A stretch of DNA of 64,000 bases from Devosia sp. ZB163 (GTDB lineage: Bacteria; Pseudomonadota; Alphaproteobacteria; Rhizobiales; Devosiaceae). The notes beneath the pieces are model-generated. The model did no database searches and was not told the DNA's origin. It was given only the letters and a program-made list of their open reading frames with translations. Below, in pieces: positions 62,700 through 64,000 of the stretch (position 1 is its first letter; every line of letters starts with the position of its first letter). Made by a program: the position numbers and the translations under genes. Location: contig NZ_JAQRMY010000002.1 of assembly GCF_028613635.1 (NCBI RefSeq), positions 496,001-560,000 on the forward strand. The letters run 5' to 3'.

Positions 62700-63428
62700 A
62701 TGACCGATTTGAGCAAACCCTGGCCCTTCGGGCTGTCGCGCCGGAACGCACTGTTCTTCCTCGCCGGCTTCGCCGTCCTGATCGTGCTGCTTCACTTCCT
62801 CGACCGGCCGCTGTCGGCCTGGGGCACGGGGCTTCCCCATGATGTGCGCGCCGTCTTCGAGTGGATCACCGAATGGGGGGAGTCGGGCTGGATCCTCATT
62901 CCGGCGCTGGTCGCCTGGCTCGTCGCCTGGCTGCTGTCGCTGGTGACGCGGGACAATATCAAGCGGGCGCTGGCCGAAGTGGCGTCCGTCGCCGGCTTCA
63001 TCCTGCTCGGCGTGGGCCTGCCGGGCCTCGCCTCCGCCATTCTGAAGCGCGTCATCGGGCGCGGGCGTCCGGAGACCTGGACGGTCGACAATCCGCTCAG
63101 CTTCCAGTGGTTGAACTGGGGCGCCTACGACTACCAGAGCTTCCCGTCGGGTCACGCGACCACGGCGTTCTCCCTGGCTGCGGTGGTCGCCTTCCTCTGG
63201 CCCCGGGCCTTCTGGCCGGCGATGGCGTGTGCGGCGCTGATCGCGTTCTCGCGCATCGTGGTGGGCGCGCACTACCCCACCGACATCACCGCCGGCGCGG
63301 TGCTCGGCGTTCTGGGCGCCTATGCCGTGCGCGAGCTGTTCGTCGCGCGCGGCTGGCTGTTCACCTCCTCCGATGGCCGCACCGAGCGTCGCCCGCTTGC
63401 GGCCATCACGGGCCTCTTCAGGCGCTGA
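62700..63428 (+). CDS. PAP2-family membrane phosphatase
   Basis: 242 residues with about six membrane segments, starting MTDLSKPWPFGLSRRNALFF. The three acid-phosphatase motifs are KRVIGRGRPE (motif 1), FPSGHATTAFS (motif 2, His) and SRIVVGAHYPTD (motif 3, His-Asp). Such enzymes remove phosphate from lipid or undecaprenyl diphosphate outside the membrane. It starts 99 bp past the tRNA gene (opposite strand), and its stop overlaps the convergent PLP enzyme gene by 11 bp. Confidence 0.93.
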   Translation: MTDLSKPWPFGLSRRNALFFLAGFAVLIVLLHFLDRPLSAWGTGLPHDVRAVFEWITEWGESGWILIPALVAWLVAWLLSLVTRDNIKRALAEVASVAGFILLGVGLPGLASAILKRVIGRGRPETWTVDNPLSFQWLNWGAYDYQSFPSGHATTAFSLAAVVAFLWPRAFWPAMACAALIAFSRIVVGAHYPTDITAGAVLGVLGAYAVRELFVARGWLFTSSDGRTERRPLAAITGLFRR

Positions 63429-64000
63429 TCGAGCCGTAGCGCGCGAGCGCTGCGGCCATGTCGGCCTTGAGGTCGTCGAGACCCTCGAGCCCGACATGCA
63501 CGCGGAAGAGCTGGCCGCGCGCCGTCCACGGCACGGCCGTGCGGATGTTGCTCGGGTTGAACGGGATGCAGAGGCTCTCGTAGCCGCCCCAGGAATAGCC
63601 CATGCCGAAGAGCTGGAAGCCGTTGACCATCGCCGCCACGGCGTCGCGGTTGCGCGGCTTCAGCCGGAAGGTGAAGAGGCTGCCCGAGCCGGTGAAATCG
63701 CGCTTCCAGATCGCGTGGTCGGGGCTGTCGGGAAGGGCAGGGTGGTACACCTCCTCCACCTCCGGCTGCCCGGCGAGCCACCTGGCGAACTCCACCGAGG
63801 TTTCGTTGTGGTGCTTCATGCGCACCCCGAGTGTCCGCATGCCACGCAGGGTGAGGTAGGCGTCGTCGGGCGAGATGGTGACGCCGAAGATGCGGTGCGT
63901 TCGCTTCAGCCGGGGCCACAGCTTCTCGTTGGCCGAGACCGTCCCCACCATGGCGTCCGAATGGCCGACGAACATCTTGGTCGCCGCGTGCATGACGATG
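63418..64000 (-). CDS. Cys/Met metabolism PLP-dependent enzyme (cystathionine beta-lyase-like), N-terminus beyond window
   Basis: 194 codons of the C-terminal half are inside the window. HAATKMFVGHSDAMVGTV contains the PLP lysine (AATK) with the GHSD motif, and RTLGVRMKHHNETSVEFARWL, GSGSLFTFRL and SWGGYESLCIPFN follow as in cystathionine beta-lyase. The region ends with HVGLEGLDDLKADM. beta-lyase is favoured over gamma-synthase by SWGGYESL, but this is not certain. Confidence 0.9.
   Translation of the reverse strand, partial: IVMHAATKMFVGHSDAMVGTVSANEKLWPRLKRTHRIFGVTISPDDAYLTLRGMRTLGVRMKHHNETSVEFARWLAGQPEVEEVYHPALPDSPDHAIWKRDFTGSGSLFTFRLKPRNRDAVAAMVNGFQLFGMGYSWGGYESLCIPFNPSNIRTAVPWTARGQLFRVHVGLEGLDDLKADMAAALARYGSISA

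Noticed and set aside
62400-62700. Integrase or attachment-site duplication next to tRNA-Pro
   Set aside because: No integrase gene and no repeat of the tRNA 3' end was seen in the window.

Overview
The window is high-GC alphaproteobacterial DNA, most likely from a free-living member of the Hyphomicrobiales (Devosia-like). This rests on gene content and codon use, not on a marker gene. Supporting signs are the many peptide ABC transporters, the flgE-flgK-flgL block, HWE-type histidine kinases, an NDUFS4-like complex I subunit and GGAAC-N16/17-nGTT (EcfG-type) stress promoters.

1-12.7 kb (mostly - strand): an oligopeptide ABC operon (oppB-C-D-F plus a substrate-binding protein cut by the window edge), a GAF-domain gene, and a BMP-type nucleoside ABC transporter whose transcript continues into an ADP-ribosylglycohydrolase. 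A LacI regulator is divergent from it. 12.7-21.5 kb: a second peptide transporter (F-D-C-B-SBP, - strand) facing two + strand peptidases (M20 and M24). Its binding protein reads as a circular permutation of the family 5 fold, and the exported parts of both permeases and the binding protein carry paired cysteines. This is the most unusual system in the window. 21.6-26.4 kb: a type I sulfatase, a metallo-beta-lactamase-fold hydrolase, an ArsR/SRPBCC pair with a clear operator and a small HdeA-like protein.

26.7-32.0 kb: flagellar hook and hook-junction genes behind a correctly spaced sigma-54 site. 32.2-38.6 kb: sugar isomerase and Gfo/Idh oxidoreductase, a DUF4160/DUF2442 pair, a TauE/SafE permease, a TraB/GumN protein, an NDUFS4-like subunit, a small membrane protein and a class C serine hydrolase. 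39-42 kb: a GMC dehydrogenase fused to its small subunit, then two gene stumps (lactate dehydrogenase and an FtsH-like protease) back to back. 42.3-50 kb: a D-glutamate-cyclase-like gene divergent from a LysR regulator around a perfect 21-bp operator, followed by a third peptide ABC operon with a Tat-exported binding protein.

50-59.5 kb: a stress-response block with two HWE kinases (one with a degenerate ATP site), a 44-residue membrane protein, a YciE-like ferritin-fold protein, catalase KatE, a 56-residue hydrophilic protein, treZ broken by an in-frame amber codon, an SDR, and an epimerase/MarR pair. 59.5-62.5 kb is a decayed strip next to tRNA-Pro: a frameshifted DUF1236 gene, a divergent receiver-like gene, an IS481-type transposase tail, a ZIP-transporter fragment and an unknown broken gene. 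The window ends with a PAP2 phosphatase and a truncated Cys/Met-metabolism PLP enzyme.

No CRISPR array, rRNA, complete insertion sequence or replication origin was seen. All assignments come from reading translations and motifs by eye; no database search was run.
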